Source of the DNA: Bermanella marisrubri
GTDB taxonomy: Bacteria > Pseudomonadota > Gammaproteobacteria > Pseudomonadales > Oceanobacteraceae
Length of the DNA stretch: 64,000 bases
Assembly: GCF_012295615.1 (NCBI RefSeq)
Contig: NZ_CP051183.1
Location: 1,515,001-1,579,000 of the forward strand
Reading direction: 5' to 3'
The notes under the pieces were generated by a model. That model searched no databases. It was not told where the DNA came from and saw nothing but the letters and a program-made list of their open reading frames with translations. Made by a program: the position numbers and the translations under genes. This document shows positions 25,766 through 35,074 of the stretch, piece after piece (position 1 is the first letter of the stretch; every line of letters begins with the position of its first letter).

Positions 25766-27217
25766 GTGAGTCAAGATGTTCGTGAAGCTTGCTTGAATGA
25801 CTGGAAATTGCGTGAAGAAACCGCTGAAGCCATGATTCCGCTGGTTGGTGGTCTATACCGCAAGAACAATGTTGTGTTGTCGGTATACGGTCGTCCAATC
25901 ATCAATCGCTCTGTGATTGATATCATCAAGGCTCACCGTTTTGTGCGTCAGGTAGAGAAAGAAGAGCTATCTGTGCAAGACACATTGCCAGTATTGAAAG
26001 TACTTGTAGATTGTGGAGTGGCAAACTGTCATATCGACATCGGTAAAATGGCAATCCAGTTCCGCGAAGAAGGTCAGGGTCAATCACTAGACGATTTTGT
26101 TAAAGGCCAACTAGAGCAAGTAGTTGAGCAAGCCAAATCTGCTCAAGACGGAAAAGACGTTGTATTGTACGGTTTTGGTCGTATCGGTCGCCTTTTGGCT
26201 CGTATCATGGTTGAGAAAGCCGGTGGCGGTCAGAGCATGCGCCTACGTGCAATCGTCGTACGTAAAGGCAAGGGCAACGATCTAATGAAACGTGCTAGCT
26301 TGCTTCGTCGTGATTCTATCCACGGTTCTTTCAAGGGTACTATTCAGGTAGATGAAGAAAATACTGCTCTGATTGTTAATGGTACCTACATTCAGATTAT
26401 CTATGCTAATAGCCCAAGCGAAATTGATTACACGCAATATGGCATTAATGACGCGTTAGTGATCGACAATACGGGTGTATGGCGTGACGCTGAAGGCCTA
26501 GGCCAGCATGCGGCTTGTAAAGGTGTTGCTAAAGTGTTGTTAACAGCGCCTGGTAAAGGTGATCTGAAAAACATCGTATACGGTGTTAACCACGGTGACA
26601 TCGAAGAGTCAGACAATATCTTGTCGGCTGCATCTTGTACTACGAACGCCATTACGCCTGTTCTTAAAGCGCTTAATGATGAGTACGGTATTGAAGGTGG
26701 TCACGTTGAAACGGTTCACTCTTATACGAACGATCAAAATCTGATTGATAACTACCACAAAGGCGATCGTCGTGGTCGAGCTGCTGCTCTTAATATGGTT
26801 ATCACTGAAACAGGTGCAGCGAAAGCGGTATCTAAGGCGCTGCCAGAGCTAGAAGGCAAGTTGACTGGTAACGCGATCCGAGTTCCAACGCCAAATGTAT
26901 CGATGGCGATTCTGTCACTTACGCTAAATAAAGAAGTTAGCAAAGATGATTTGAATGACTATCTGCGTGAAGTGTCTTTGCACTCTTCTCTGCAGAAGCA
27001 AATCGATTACGTTCACAGCCCAGAAGTAGTATCGAGCGATTTTGTTGGTAATCGTTGTGCCGGTATCGTAGATGGCGAAGCGACTATTGTTAGTGGTAAC
27101 CGCGTTAACGTCTATGTATGGTATGACAACGAGTACGGCTACAGCCGCCAAGTAGTTCGCATTGCGCAGCAATTGTGCAATGTTTACTACCCAACCTATC
27201 CATGGGTTGAAAAATAA
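25766..27217 (+). CDS. gap: Long-type glyceraldehyde-3-phosphate dehydrogenase
   Basis: The start is GTG 25766, preceded by TTGAGGG; the upstream in-frame TTG is part of that site. 483 residues, about 150 longer than classical GapA because of an N-terminal helical extension before the Rossmann fold (VLYGFGRIGRLLARIM, near residue 133). The catalytic Cys is Cys291 in SAASCTTNAI, and HSYTNDQN and NEYGYSRQVV are intact. Reaction: phosphorylating oxidation of glyceraldehyde 3-phosphate in glycolysis or gluconeogenesis. The same long form sits between mfd and nqrA in Pseudomonas, as I recall. A terminator follows. Confidence 0.96.
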   Translation: MSQDVREACLNDWKLREETAEAMIPLVGGLYRKNNVVLSVYGRPIINRSVIDIIKAHRFVRQVEKEELSVQDTLPVLKVLVDCGVANCHIDIGKMAIQFREEGQGQSLDDFVKGQLEQVVEQAKSAQDGKDVVLYGFGRIGRLLARIMVEKAGGGQSMRLRAIVVRKGKGNDLMKRASLLRRDSIHGSFKGTIQVDEENTALIVNGTYIQIIYANSPSEIDYTQYGINDALVIDNTGVWRDAEGLGQHAACKGVAKVLLTAPGKGDLKNIVYGVNHGDIEESDNILSAASCTTNAITPVLKALNDEYGIEGGHVETVHSYTNDQNLIDNYHKGDRRGRAAALNMVITETGAAKAVSKALPELEGKLTGNAIRVPTPNVSMAILSLTLNKEVSKDDLNDYLREVSLHSSLQKQIDYVHSPEVVSSDFVGNRCAGIVDGEATIVSGNRVNVYVWYDNEYGYSRQVVRIAQQLCNVYYPTYPWVEK

Positions 27218-27226
27218 ACAAGACAT

Positions 27227-27254
27227 AAGCCGCTGATAAAACAGCGGCTTTTTT
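27227..27254 (+). terminator. Rho-independent terminator after gap
   Basis: AAGCCGCTG-ATAAAA-CAGCGGCTT followed by TTTTT; perfect 9-bp stem starting 9 bp after the stop codon. Confidence 0.95.
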
Positions 27255-27513
27255 GTTTGTTCGAAAAATAAGCATAATATAGAGCTATGGCTATACTGTT
27301 CTCCATTAGTTGGTGAATTTGCGGGTTATTGCTAGTCACTTCTGAAACAGATCATTATACTAGCGCCAAGTTTTATAAGAGCTTTTACTCGAGCTTCTAA
27401 CTGTCTGAAAAATAAGCAAAAACTCGCTTTTGACAAGGTAATGGCCTAAGTTTAGGACGTACTGCGCCAAAGGGCGGGTTTTGATAATTTTAAACTGTGA
27501 TTAGGCAAGGCAT

Positions 27514-28845
27514 ATGATCAAAATCAAAAAAGGTCTAGACCTGCCAATATCCGGGGCACCAGAGCAGAACATTACCGATGGTAATGAGGTCTCCCGGGTT
27601 GCATTGGTAGGGTACGACTACGTGGGAATGAAACCCACCATGCTTGTGCAGGTGGGGGACAAGGTGAAAAAGGGGCAAGTGCTCTTCACCGACAAGAAAA
27701 CGGAAGGTGTCCAATACACTGCACCCGTCAGTGGTGAGGTGAAGGAAATCAACCGTGGAGCTCGTCGTGTTTTCGAATCTCTAGTGATTGAAAAACAGGG
27801 TAGCGATGAGGTTGAGTTCAACAAGTACAGCACTGAACAAATCGCAAATCTAAGTGCTGAAGAAGTACAGAAGCAGCTTGTTGAATCTGGTGAGTGGACT
27901 GCAATTCGCACTCGTCCGTTTTCAAAGGTTCCTGCGTTAGACAGTAAGCCGAGTTCTATTTTTGTTGCTGCTGTGGATACTAATCCATTAGCTGCGGATC
28001 CTGCACTTGTGATCAAAGAGCAGCAGCAAGCCTTTAACGACGGTTTGGCTGTACTTTCTCGTTTTAGCGATAAGCTGTTCGTGACCAAAGCAGCGGGCTC
28101 TAACCTAGAAGCGAAGGGCGCTCAGCTAGTAGACGTCGACGGTCCACACCCAGCTGGTCTTGTGGGTACAGCGATCCATTTCCTAGACCCTGTTAGTGCT
28201 ACAAAAACAGTATGGAATGTTGGTTATCAAGATGTGATTGCCATCGGTAAGTTGTTTACTGAAGGTAAGATCTACAGTCAGCGAGTTGTTGCTGTTGCAG
28301 GTCCACAAGTTGAAAAACCTCGTTTAGTTCGTACTCAAATGGGTGCTGATCTCACTGAATTGCTGAAAGGTGAGTTAAAAGAGGGTGAGAACCGAGTTAT
28401 CTCTGGTTCTGTATTTGGTGGTCGTACTGCTCAAGACTCTTTAGCATTCTTGGGTCGCTATGCTAACCAAGTCTCTGTTCTGTTAGAAGGTCGCGAGCGT
28501 CACATGTTGCACTACCTACGTGCAGGCGCAGATCGTCACTCTGTTAAAAACATTTACCTATCGAAGCTTTTGCCTAAGCGTTTATTAGATTTCACTACAT
28601 CAACAAACGGTAGTGAGCGTGCAATGGTGCCGATCGGTTTGTACGAAAAAGTCATGCCGCTTGATATTTTGCCTACACAATTGCTACGTGCATTGATTGT
28701 AGAAGATATGGAAAGCGCGATTAATTTGGGTGCCTTAGAATTGGACGAGGAAGACTTGGCGCTATGTACTTATGTATGTAGTGGTAAGTATGAATACGGC
28801 CCAATTTTGCGTGGCAACCTTGAACGTATTGAGAAAGAGGCGTAA
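27514..28845 (+). CDS. nqrA: Na+-NQR subunit A
   Basis: 443 residues, the standard NqrA length, starting [18 protein letters not shown] as in other NqrA proteins. It is a peripheral cytoplasmic subunit of the Na+-translocating NADH:quinone oxidoreductase and helps form the quinone site. It is first of six genes spaced by -11 to +15 bp, with 296 bp upstream after the gap terminator; a TTGACA at 27430 could be part of a promoter but its -10 is poor. All six genes match the family in order and size. Confidence 0.97.
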   Translation: MIKIKKGLDLPISGAPEQNITDGNEVSRVALVGYDYVGMKPTMLVQVGDKVKKGQVLFTDKKTEGVQYTAPVSGEVKEINRGARRVFESLVIEKQGSDEVEFNKYSTEQIANLSAEEVQKQLVESGEWTAIRTRPFSKVPALDSKPSSIFVAAVDTNPLAADPALVIKEQQQAFNDGLAVLSRFSDKLFVTKAAGSNLEAKGAQLVDVDGPHPAGLVGTAIHFLDPVSATKTVWNVGYQDVIAIGKLFTEGKIYSQRVVAVAGPQVEKPRLVRTQMGADLTELLKGELKEGENRVISGSVFGGRTAQDSLAFLGRYANQVSVLLEGRERHMLHYLRAGADRHSVKNIYLSKLLPKRLLDFTTSTNGSERAMVPIGLYEKVMPLDILPTQLLRALIVEDMESAINLGALELDEEDLALCTYVCSGKYEYGPILRGNLERIEKEA

Positions 28846-28847
28846 TC

Positions 28848-30056
28848 ATGGGTTTAAGAGCATTTTTAGACAGCCTCGAGCCCCATTTTACTAAAGGGGG
28901 TAAGTTCGAGAAGATGTATCCGCTTTATGAAGCGATTGATACAGGCTTGTATTCACCACCATCTGTTACCAATAATTCTGCTCACGTACGTGATGGTATC
29001 GACCTTAAACGCATCATGATCACTGTGTGGTTGTGCTGTTTCCCAGCTATGTTCTTTGGTATGTGGAACATTGGTTATCAAGCTAACATGGCGATGGACT
29101 CCATGGGTCTTACCGAGCTTGAAGGCTGGCGTGGTGCTATCGTAAGCGCAATCGCGGGTTATGATGTCAATAGCATCTGGGACAACATTATATATGGTGC
29201 AACTTTCTTCCTACCGATATACATCGTTACCTTTGTGGTTGGTGGCTTCTGGGAAGTATTGTTTGCTACGGTTCGTAAGCACGAAGTTAACGAAGGTTTC
29301 TTCGTAACGTCTATTTTGTTTGCGTTAATCTGTCCACCAAGCATTCCTCTATGGCAAGTAGCCTTGGGTATCAGTTTCGGTATCGTGATTGGTAAAGAAA
29401 TCTTCGGTGGTACTGGTAAAAACTTCTTGAACCCAGCATTGACTGGTCGAGCGTTCCTATTCTTCGCATACCCAGCACAAATTTCTGGTGATGCTGTATG
29501 GACAGCGGTAGATGGTTTCTCTGGTGCAACACCGCTAAGTAACTTCTACACAGGTGGTCTTGACGCGGTTCTGGCTTCTGGCGTGACTTGGAGTGACGCG
29601 TTCTTTGGTTTCATCCAGGGTTCGGTAGGTGAGACTTCAACACTGGCAATTTTGCTTGGTGGTTCCGTACTGTTGGTGATGGGGATTGCTTCTTGGCGTA
29701 TCGTTGCTGGCGTGATGATTGGTATGGTGGCGCTGTCCTCTCTGTTCAATTTGATTGGTTCAACGACAAATCCAATGTTTGCTATGCCTTGGTACTGGCA
29801 TTTGGTAGTTGGCGGTTTTGCGTTCGGTATGATTTTCATGGCCACAGACCCTGTATCCGCCTCAATGACCAATAAAGGCAAGTTCTTCTTTGGTGCGTTA
29901 ATTGGCGTCATGGTAGTGTTGATTCGAGTGGTTAACCCAGCATTCCCTGAGGGTATGATGTTGGCAATTCTGTTTGCAAACTTATTTGCACCATTGATTG
30001 ACCACTTTGTTGTACAAGCAAATATCAAGCGGAGGATGGCTCGCAATGTCGGCTAA
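28848..30056 (+). CDS. nqrB: Na+-NQR subunit B
   Basis: 402 residues with about ten membrane helices. The covalent FMN site is the Thr of the SGAT motif (Thr228, [11 protein letters not shown]). NqrB binds riboflavin and ubiquinone and forms part of the sodium path. The start is 2 bp after the nqrA stop; the 3' end overlaps nqrC by 11 bp. Confidence 0.97.
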   Translation: MGLRAFLDSLEPHFTKGGKFEKMYPLYEAIDTGLYSPPSVTNNSAHVRDGIDLKRIMITVWLCCFPAMFFGMWNIGYQANMAMDSMGLTELEGWRGAIVSAIAGYDVNSIWDNIIYGATFFLPIYIVTFVVGGFWEVLFATVRKHEVNEGFFVTSILFALICPPSIPLWQVALGISFGIVIGKEIFGGTGKNFLNPALTGRAFLFFAYPAQISGDAVWTAVDGFSGATPLSNFYTGGLDAVLASGVTWSDAFFGFIQGSVGETSTLAILLGGSVLLVMGIASWRIVAGVMIGMVALSSLFNLIGSTTNPMFAMPWYWHLVVGGFAFGMIFMATDPVSASMTNKGKFFFGALIGVMVVLIRVVNPAFPEGMMLAILFANLFAPLIDHFVVQANIKRRMARNVG

Positions 30057-30849
30057 TAACGATAGCATTAAGAAAACCATTACGGTTGCGGTGCTTTTGT
30101 GTCTTGTTTGCTCAGTCATCGTATCCGGTGCCGCGGTTTCGTTGAAACCGAAGCAAGTACAAAACAAGCTCGTAGATAAGAAGAAAAACATCTTGGCAGC
30201 AGCAGGCTTGTTGCAAGATGGTATGTCTGTTGAAGAACAGTTCAAGCAAGTAACGACGCGTATCGTTAATCTTGAAACAGGTGAGTATGCCACTGAAGCA
30301 GAGCTAGAAGAGCTGGCTGCGGCTGGTTATCCAAAGGCGCGTTTTGATCAGCGTAAGCTTGCTAATGATCCAAGCTTCAGCGATAAACTAAGCAAAAAAG
30401 ACGACCCTGCTGGTATTAAGCGTAAAGAAGACTATGCAGCGGTTTACTTGATTGAAAAAGAAGGTCAGGTTGATCGCATTATTCTTCCGGTCCATGGTGC
30501 AGGTCTTTGGTCTACGCTATACGGCTTCGTGGCCCTTGAAGGGAATGCTAAAACCATCGCAGGTTTAGGCTTCTACGCTCATGCAGAAACGCCGGGGCTA
30601 GGTGGTGAAGTTGATAATCCATCTTGGAAAGCTCAGTGGGAAGGTAAAAAGATTCATGACGATCAAGGTGATGTTGCAATCGACGTCGTGAAAGGCACTG
30701 TTAATCCTTCTAGTCCAAATGCTGAGAACCAAGTAGACGGCTTGTCTGGCGCAACCCTAACGTCTAATGGTGTAGAGAACTTGATGCGTTACTGGTTAGG
30801 TAAGCAAGGCTTTGCTACTTATTTGAACAAATTTGAGCAAGGGGCATAA
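30046..30849 (+). CDS. nqrC: Na+-NQR subunit C
   Basis: The start is ATG 30046, with GGAGG at 30031-30035; a TTG 48 bp upstream is discarded because it lies inside nqrB and gives no ribosome site. 267 residues: one N-terminal helix ([23 protein letters not shown]) and a periplasmic flavin domain with the second covalent FMN Thr (Thr237) in [12 protein letters not shown]. Attachment of both FMN groups needs the flavin transferase ApbE, whose gene is not in this window. Confidence 0.97.
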   Translation: MSANNDSIKKTITVAVLLCLVCSVIVSGAAVSLKPKQVQNKLVDKKKNILAAAGLLQDGMSVEEQFKQVTTRIVNLETGEYATEAELEELAAAGYPKARFDQRKLANDPSFSDKLSKKDDPAGIKRKEDYAAVYLIEKEGQVDRIILPVHGAGLWSTLYGFVALEGNAKTIAGLGFYAHAETPGLGGEVDNPSWKAQWEGKKIHDDQGDVAIDVVKGTVNPSSPNAENQVDGLSGATLTSNGVENLMRYWLGKQGFATYLNKFEQGA

Positions 30850-30851
30850 TC

Positions 30852-31511
30852 ATGTCAGTAAAAGAAATAGTTGCTGAACCGATTTTTAAAAACAATCCCA
30901 TTGCGGTTCAGATTTTGGGTGTGTGTTCTGCTCTAGCAGTAACCACAAGTCTAAGTGTGACATTGGTTATGTGTTTAGCACTGACCTCTGTTACGGCTTT
31001 CTCCAACTTGGCGGTTTCGTCAATTCGTAATCATATTCCAGGCAATATTCGTATTATCGTACAGATGACGATTATCGCTTCCTTGGTAATCGTAGTAGAC
31101 CAAGTACTGAAAGCCTTTGCCTATGAAATCAGCAAGCAGTTGTCAGTATTCGTTGGTCTGATCATTACTAACTGTATTGTTATGGGTCGTGCTGAAGCGT
31201 TTGCGATGAAAAACCCACCGGGTTTGAGCTTCATTGACGGTATCGGTAACGGTCTAGGATACTCTGTTGTACTAATCGTTGTAGCAACGATCCGTGAACT
31301 ATTCGGTTCTGGTTCTTTGTTCGGTTTCGAAGTACTTCCTCTTGTGACTAATGGCGGCTGGTACTACAGCAATGGTCTTCTATTGTTGCCACCAAGTGCG
31401 TTCTTCATTATTGGTTTGTTCATTTGGACGTCTCGTACGTTTATTCCTGAGCAAGTTGAAGAGCCTGATTTCAAAATTCAGCCTAATACTGTGACGTCGG
31501 GGGCCCACTAA
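30852..31511 (+). CDS. nqrD: Na+-NQR subunit D
   Basis: 219 residues, six helices, inner-membrane subunit related to NqrE and RnfE. It includes the [27 protein letters not shown] region typical of NqrD. The Cys in [11 protein letters not shown] belongs to the intramembrane [2Fe-2S] site shared with NqrE. The stop overlaps the nqrE start by one base. Confidence 0.97.
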   Translation: MSVKEIVAEPIFKNNPIAVQILGVCSALAVTTSLSVTLVMCLALTSVTAFSNLAVSSIRNHIPGNIRIIVQMTIIASLVIVVDQVLKAFAYEISKQLSVFVGLIITNCIVMGRAEAFAMKNPPGLSFIDGIGNGLGYSVVLIVVATIRELFGSGSLFGFEVLPLVTNGGWYYSNGLLLLPPSAFFIIGLFIWTSRTFIPEQVEEPDFKIQPNTVTSGAH

Positions 31512-32119
31512 TGGAACAGATGATCTCCTTATTCGTTAAGGCCGTATTTGTAGAAAATATGGCACTGGCCTTCTTCTTAGGGATGTGTACTTTCTTGGCT
31601 ATATCCAAGAAGATTCAGACGTCTTTAGGCTTGGGCATCGCGGTAATTGTTGTTTTGACAATTACTGTGCCTGTAAACAACCTGATCTATACCTACTTAC
31701 TAAAAGAAGGTGCATTGGCTTGGGCAGGTCTACCTAATGTGGATCTAAGCTTCCTTGGTCTATTGAGCTACATCGGCGTAATCGCTGCGATCGTACAAAT
31801 CTTAGAAATGTTCTTGGATAAGTATGTACCTGCACTGTATAACGCATTGGGTGTGTTCTTACCATTGATCACGGTTAACTGTGCAATCTTGGGTGCGTCC
31901 TTGTTCATGGTTGAGCGTGATTACCAGTTAGGTGAGTCTGTTGTATACGGACTTGGTGCTGGTGTGGGTTGGGCACTTGCGATTACAGCCTTGGCCGGTA
32001 TTCGTGAAAAACTGAAGTACAGTGACGTACCTAAAGGCCTTGAAGGTTTGGGTATTACCTTTATGACCGTAGGCCTAATGTCACTTGGCTTCATGTCATT
32101 CTCCGGCGTATCTCTATAA
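31511..32119 (+). CDS. nqrE: Na+-NQR subunit E
   Basis: 202 residues with six helices in inverted topology relative to NqrD. It has [17 protein letters not shown], with the Cys of the shared iron-sulfur centre. Standard length; it overlaps nqrD by one base and precedes nqrF by 15 bp with an AAGGA-type ribosome site. Confidence 0.97.
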   Translation: MEQMISLFVKAVFVENMALAFFLGMCTFLAISKKIQTSLGLGIAVIVVLTITVPVNNLIYTYLLKEGALAWAGLPNVDLSFLGLLSYIGVIAAIVQILEMFLDKYVPALYNALGVFLPLITVNCAILGASLFMVERDYQLGESVVYGLGAGVGWALAITALAGIREKLKYSDVPKGLEGLGITFMTVGLMSLGFMSFSGVSL

Positions 32120-32134
32120 GGATGGTGACAAGAA

Positions 32135-33370
32135 ATGGGTGAATATACAGAGATTATTTTAGGCGTAGCCATGTTTACCGCTGTGGTGCTTGCACTGGTA
32201 GCGGTGATCCTTGGTGCGCGTTCAAAATTGGTTAGCACTGGCGAAGTCACCATCGAGATTAACGGTGACCCAGAAAAGACCATTAAAACTCAAGCGGGTG
32301 GTAAGCTCCTTAACACCTTGGCAAACAATGGCGTTTTCCTATCATCTGCTTGTGGCGGTGGTGGTACCTGTGCTCAGTGTTCTTGCCAAATCTTCGAAGG
32401 CGGTGGCTCTATGCTGCCAACAGAAGAATCGCACTTCACTAAGCGTGATGCTCGTGAAGGCTGGCGTTTGTCTTGTCAGGTGCCAGTTAAGCAAGATATG
32501 AAGATCGAAGTAGAAGACGAAGTCTTCGGCGTTAAAAAGTGGGAATGTACTGTTGAGTCTAACCCGAACGTTGCGACCTTCATCAAAGAGCTTACTTTGC
32601 GTTTGCCTGAAGGGGAAAACGTAGACTTCCGTGCCGGTGGTTACGTTCAGCTTGAATCTCCACCGTTCGAAGTAAACTTCTCTGATTTCGACATCGAAGA
32701 AGAATACCGCGGTGATTGGGAGCGTTTTAACTTCTTTGATCTGAAGACTGTCAGCAAGGAAAATGTGATCCGCGCTTACTCAATGGCGAACTACCCAGAA
32801 GAGAAGGGCGTGGTTAAGTTCAATATCCGTATTGCAACGCCACCTCCAGGTCTTAAGAACGTTCAACCAGGTATCATGTCTTCATATGTGTTCAACATGA
32901 AGCCAGGTGACAAAGTAACGGTTTATGGCCCGTTTGGTGAGTTCTTCGCAAAAGACACTGATGCAGAAATGGTATTCATCGGTGGTGGTGCTGGTATGGC
33001 GCCAATGCGTTCGCACATCTTCGACCAACTTAAGCGTCTTAAGTCTGATCGTAAGATCAGCTTCTGGTATGGTGCACGTTCACTTCGTGAACTGTTCTAC
33101 CAAGATGAATACGACGCTCTAGCTGAAGAGTTTGAAAACTTTACTTGGCACGTAGCCATGTCAGACCCTCAGCCAGAAGATAACTGGGATGGTTTAACTG
33201 GGTTTATCCATAACGTATTGTATGAACAGTACCTGAAGGATCACCCAGCGCCTGAAGATTGTGAGTTCTACATGTGTGGACCACCAATCATGAACCAATC
33301 GGTTATCAAGATGCTAGAAGACTTGGGTGTGGAGCCTGAGAACATCATGCTTGATGACTTCGGTGGCTAG
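32135..33370 (+). CDS. nqrF: Na+-NQR subunit F
   Basis: 411 residues. An N-terminal helix is followed by a plant-type [2Fe-2S] ferredoxin domain with Cys73, Cys79, Cys82 and Cys114 ([10 protein letters not shown] ... SCQV), then FAD (RAYSMANYP) and NADH ([20 protein letters not shown]) domains. It is the electron entry subunit, passing electrons from NADH through FAD and the cluster to the membrane part. A terminator follows directly, with no nqrM or apbE. Confidence 0.97.
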   Translation: MGEYTEIILGVAMFTAVVLALVAVILGARSKLVSTGEVTIEINGDPEKTIKTQAGGKLLNTLANNGVFLSSACGGGGTCAQCSCQIFEGGGSMLPTEESHFTKRDAREGWRLSCQVPVKQDMKIEVEDEVFGVKKWECTVESNPNVATFIKELTLRLPEGENVDFRAGGYVQLESPPFEVNFSDFDIEEEYRGDWERFNFFDLKTVSKENVIRAYSMANYPEEKGVVKFNIRIATPPPGLKNVQPGIMSSYVFNMKPGDKVTVYGPFGEFFAKDTDAEMVFIGGGAGMAPMRSHIFDQLKRLKSDRKISFWYGARSLRELFYQDEYDALAEEFENFTWHVAMSDPQPEDNWDGLTGFIHNVLYEQYLKDHPAPEDCEFYMCGPPIMNQSVIKMLEDLGVEPENIMLDDFGG

Positions 33371-33385
33371 TCTATAGTTCCAAAT

Positions 33386-33420
33386 AAAAACCCGCTGGTG
33401 GCGACACTAGCGGGTTTTTT
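33386..33420 (+). terminator. Rho-independent terminator of the nqr operon
   Basis: AAAAACCCGCT pairs with AGCGGGTTTTT across a GGTGGCGACACT-type loop, ending in six T residues, 16 bp after the nqrF stop. Confidence 0.93.
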
Positions 33421-33583
33421 GTTTTTAATGGTGTCAATATAGGAAATTAAAAACCTGAGATTGAGTCATGCGTTTCAAGTGTGTTCGAACGTACTTAGGA
33501 TCGTATAGTGAGCTCATGCAAAAAAGGGCTGAACCATCGCTCAAGCAACTTAAAGAGACTGACTATATTCCAATAGTCGTGAT

Positions 33584-33612
33584 CCCCGACGCGCAAAGCG
33601 TTAAAGTCGGGG
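33584..33612. other. Hairpin in the nqrF / accessory-region junction
   Basis: CCCCGAC (33584-33590) pairs with GTCGGGG (33606-33612) over a loop that can itself pair as ACGC/GCGT. It is followed on the plus strand by CTTTATTT. It may be a terminator or the relic of a repeat. Otherwise 33421-33673 shows no gene I trust. Confidence 0.5.
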
Positions 33613-33673
33613 CTTTATTTCTATTTGTTGTTTAATAGCTATTAAAGTTAGGTATTAGCCGCTATTTGATAGG

Positions 33674-35059
33674 CTAGACTCTATTACCTGCTATATAAGT
33701 GGCGACTTTATTTCCTGACTTTATGTCAAAAATGTCGGTGGCACATGCGCTAAAAGCCCCTTTGTAGTTTACTATTAACAAATCTTGCGTGCTTGATATC
33801 TGTAGGTCTGTACATTCAAGATGATTCATGCGATCGACATAGTGATAATGTTTACTTATATCGGCTTTCCATAGTCTTTTAAGTTGGCTGTTAAACAGAG
33901 ATAGTTGATCATGATCACTCTGATTAATACGGGTCTTGTGCGTTACTATGATGTTGGAGTTTGTTGTATAAACAATATCTGGGTCAATAATAGGTTCTGA
34001 AGTGAGTTTTTTACTGTTTTTATAAGTATAAAGTTGTCTCACTCTATGGTGTTTTCCGCGTATTTGTTCAGAGTTTGTTCGTTTATTATAAGGCGATTTC
34101 GTTACATCCTCGTTTCCGATACTCACTTCAATCTGACTGCCAAATTGATCCGTTAGCTTGTATTTATACGGTGAAGCAGTTCTGGTGACCTCAGCAACGT
34201 TTGAAAAAGATGGCTCCTTCTTTTTCGCCAATGCATCGAAATGGATGATTTCTTTAGAGAGTGTATTTGTATCAATTCTTATTAAGTTGTCTTTACTTGT
34301 CAGAATCAACTCGTTTTTACTCAATACATATGTATCAGAAAAACTGTGGGTGATATCAGTCTCTTCATATACACGCTTCCCTTCAGGTGTTTCAGCATAG
34401 ATGGTAAGCTTTTGAGCGGAAAGTCGTTCAAAGTTTTTCCCTTCTTTAACGTACTGATTGGCACCACGTTCAGTCAGAAATCCTTGCCAGATGATATTGC
34501 CGTACTGGTGATGCTTGGTTATGGACAATGGCTTGTAAAACTTTTCACTTGTCAGCGCTTTTGAGAAGTCAAACTTCAAGACGTCTACAATGTTTTTGTC
34601 TTTATCGTAGTGAATAGCGCCTATTAGGAGAACACTAGGTAAAAAGTACATCCAAAAGGCGGGCTTTATTTTAGCTTTTCGGTGTTTTTCAAGAAGGGCC
34701 GATATATAGCCCTTGTTAGAAGCTTTTTGGATTTTTTTTGCGGAATTATGATAGTGGAATACGTTACCAACGATCATTAATGTAGGTAAGAATAGTAGTG
34801 ATCCTAAAACCAACAGCCAAAAAATACTGATTTCATAATAAACACCATCAATAGGCCCCATGTAGTAATCAAAATAGGTTGCGCTTTGGCCAGGCTTATA
34901 TGAACTAGAGTACGAGTCATATTCCAAGCCTGTCTGTATTAACCAGCTGATTGGCTCCAATACAATGGTCGGTATCGTGACCGAAAGTATGATGATACCA
35001 ATTGATGATATGAAGAAAATCCCGAATAGGGTTGCTAAATATTCTCTTAGTTTGTTCAT
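33674..35059 (-). CDS. Unknown membrane protein with a large soluble domain
   Basis: 461 residues, family not recognised. Helices lie at about residues 9-30 (LFGIFFISSIGIIILSV), 78-100 (EISIFWLLVLGSLLFLPTLMIVG) and 134-150 (FWMYFLPSVLLIGAI). After them comes a soluble part of about 300 residues, mostly short strands with repeats such as KNELILTSKDNLIRIDTNTLSKEI and TNSNIIVTHKTRI, which suggests a beta-propeller or similar. It lies 15 bp downstream of the TpsA gene on the same strand, so it is probably the third gene of the two-partner secretion operon. A role in exoprotein anchoring or processing is only a guess. Confidence 0.7.
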   Translation of the reverse strand: MNKLREYLATLFGIFFISSIGIIILSVTIPTIVLEPISWLIQTGLEYDSYSSSYKPGQSATYFDYYMGPIDGVYYEISIFWLLVLGSLLFLPTLMIVGNVFHYHNSAKKIQKASNKGYISALLEKHRKAKIKPAFWMYFLPSVLLIGAIHYDKDKNIVDVLKFDFSKALTSEKFYKPLSITKHHQYGNIIWQGFLTERGANQYVKEGKNFERLSAQKLTIYAETPEGKRVYEETDITHSFSDTYVLSKNELILTSKDNLIRIDTNTLSKEIIHFDALAKKKEPSFSNVAEVTRTASPYKYKLTDQFGSQIEVSIGNEDVTKSPYNKRTNSEQIRGKHHRVRQLYTYKNSKKLTSEPIIDPDIVYTTNSNIIVTHKTRINQSDHDQLSLFNSQLKRLWKADISKHYHYVDRMNHLECTDLQISSTQDLLIVNYKGAFSACATDIFDIKSGNKVATYIAGNRV

Positions 35060-35074
35060 ATATAGGTGCTGATT

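Noticed and set aside
27430-27458. TTGACA with a 17-bp spacer upstream of nqrA as a promoter
   Set aside because: The -10 position (TAGGAC) is poor; the real nqr promoter could be elsewhere in 27255-27513.
33468-33635. A 55-codon open frame (MRFKCVRTYLGSYSEL...) in the junction behind nqrF
   Set aside because: No ribosome binding site, no recognised family, and its 3' part lies over a hairpin; judged a chance frame.
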